Of a stretch of DNA of 5,788 bases, positions 4,862 to 5,788 are shown one piece after another. The DNA lies in the NCBI GenBank assembly GCA_021850955.1, contig JAJZKH010000052.1, forward strand, positions 1 to 5,788, read 5' to 3'. The first letter of the stretch is position 1, and each line of letters starts with the position of its first letter. The position numbers and the translations under genes were made by a program. Source of the stretch: Microcaldota archaeon. GTDB lineage: Archaea > Micrarchaeota > Micrarchaeia > Micrarchaeales > CABMGC01. The notes below the pieces were generated by a model. It was not told the DNA's origin, made no database searches, and saw only the letters and a program-made list of their open reading frames with translations.

Positions 4862-5788
4862 TTATTTGTTTATAGATATCCCAAAGTCATCCTTTAGTCT
4901 TTTGCTATTTATCTTTGTAGGTGAACCATCAATTAGAGACTCAAATTTTTTATTCTTAGGAAATAGTATAAAATCACGTATATTTTCTGAATTTGATAAT
5001 AAAGCAACAAGTCTATCAAGGCCTAATGCTATTCCCCCGTGTATTGGTGCGCCATACTCAAGAGCTTCTATTAAAAATCCAAATGTTTCATCTATTGTCT
5101 TATCTGACATGCCCATCATTTTTAAACTGTTTCTCTGAACAACAGGATCAATTATTCTAATAGAACCACTAGCTATCTCAACGCCATTTAAAACTAAATC
5201 ATATTGACGTGCAACTGCTTTTTCTGGAGCTGTGTCCAAGTACTTAAGTGTTTCTTCTTTTGGAGCTGAGAAAGGATTATGTGCAGGTTTTAATTTACCA
5301 GTTACCTCATCTTTTTCAAACATTGGGAACTCGTCAATCCATAGGAAGTTATACTCATCAGAATATTTACCTATTTTATCTCCTAATATTTTCCTTATTT
5401 TGCCCATTGCATTTAAAAGAAGTTTTTCTGATACATCAGAGAATATTAAGATTATATCTCCTTCTTTTGCATTTAACTTTTCTTTTATTTTTTCTGCGAT
5501 ACTTCCAAAAGATATAACTATGCTTTCAGGTTCTGATGACAACTTATTTGAAGCTACAAAGAGCCATGTCATACCACCGAGGCCCAACTCTTTTGCAACT
5601 TCTATCAATTTTAACATGTAATTTTTATCTACTTTTGATTTTTCGGAGTTGAAATCGGCATTAAAAACCATTGCCTTTACCTTTCCATTCATTGATATTA
5701 CTCGTTTTAACATATTATAATTACTAAGTTTAACTTCTTCAGTTATATCGATTATTTTCGAATCGAATCTTAAATCTGGTTTATCTGA
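4862..5788 (-). CDS. aspS: Aspartyl-tRNA synthetase, bacterial type, C-terminal 308 residues (partial)
   Basis: The frame runs off the right edge of the window; the ATG at 5713 is internal. The first visible residues, SDKPDLRFD, match the GSDKPDLR motif of bacterial-type AspRS. Next comes a GAD insertion domain, about residues 10-160, ending in GDIILIFSDVSEKLLLNAMG. The catalytic core then resumes with LWIDEFPMFE, HNPFSAPKEE, YDLVLNGVEIASGSIRI and class II motif 3 GGIALGLDRL, with the ATP-binding Arg259 of the partial protein. The end is IRDFILFPK plus a short tail (SPTKINSKRLKDDFGI) typical of the bacterial form. The enzyme charges tRNA-Asp (or tRNA-Asp and tRNA-Asn if non-discriminating) with aspartate. 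The usual archaeal AspRS is shorter and lacks the GAD insertion, so this gene looks transferred. The anticodon-binding domain and motifs 1 and 2 lie outside the window. It ends with TAA at 4862 and no downstream partner is closely linked. Confidence 0.93.
   Translation of the reverse strand, partial: SDKPDLRFDSKIIDITEEVKLSNYNMLKRVISMNGKVKAMVFNADFNSEKSKVDKNYMLKLIEVAKELGLGGMTWLFVASNKLSSEPESIVISFGSIAEKIKEKLNAKEGDIILIFSDVSEKLLLNAMGKIRKILGDKIGKYSDEYNFLWIDEFPMFEKDEVTGKLKPAHNPFSAPKEETLKYLDTAPEKAVARQYDLVLNGVEIASGSIRIIDPVVQRNSLKMMGMSDKTIDETFGFLIEALEYGAPIHGGIALGLDRLVALLSNSENIRDFILFPKNKKFESLIDGSPTKINSKRLKDDFGISINK

Noticed and set aside
4866..5621. Plus-strand ORFs of 89-129 codons opposite aspS.
   Set aside because: They lie wholly within the well-supported aspS frame on the other strand and show no family features.
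4862..5713. AspRS fragment starting at the ATG at 5713 as a complete short gene.
   Set aside because: The frame stays open to the window edge, and the upstream codons encode SDKPDLR, a conserved AspRS motif, so this ATG is internal.

Overview
The window reads as chromosomal DNA of an AT-rich archaeon. Three things point that way. A tandem OB-fold single-stranded DNA-binding protein of the archaeal RPA type is encoded. Archaeal-style BRE/TATA boxes (TTTATAAA, TATATAAA) lie at sensible distances from gene or RNA starts. There are no recognisable bacterial -35/-10 promoters. The combination of AT-rich DNA, complex I subunits and a bacterial-type aspartyl-tRNA synthetase would suit a small-genome, acidophile-associated lineage such as the ARMAN/Parvarchaeota group, but that placement is an inference. 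Nothing in the window fixes the taxon.

Layout, left to right. Bases 1-59 are the last codons of a membrane protein on the + strand. Its TGA directly abuts the GTG start of a NuoN-like complex I subunit (60-1448, +). Tail-to-tail with nuoN is a NuoM-like subunit (1522-2913, -), trimmed here to an internal ATG. A 129-bp divergent spacer with one strong TATA box separates nuoM from an RPA-like OB-fold protein (3043-3768, +). Between that gene and the next convergent gene is a compact structured element (3828-3925). It is closed by a perfect 11-bp inverted repeat, contains a perfect 9-bp hairpin, and has a BRE/TATA box at the distance expected for initiation at its first bases. It is the best candidate for something undescribed, probably a small non-coding RNA. 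Next come a beta-carbonic-anhydrase-like protein whose second half looks like a degenerate copy of its first (3932-4681, -), a 180-bp spacer with a possible 35-codon ORF, and the C-terminal part of a bacterial-type aspartyl-tRNA synthetase (4862 to beyond 5788, -).

Functionally, NuoN and NuoM are antiporter-like proton-channel subunits of the membrane arm of NADH:quinone oxidoreductase or a related complex, and the 1-59 fragment probably belongs to the same cluster. The right-hand genes (DNA binding, carbonic anhydrase-like, tRNA charging) have no obvious common pathway. Their alternating strands argue for separate transcription units. No tRNA, rRNA, CRISPR array, insertion sequence or replication origin was recognised.
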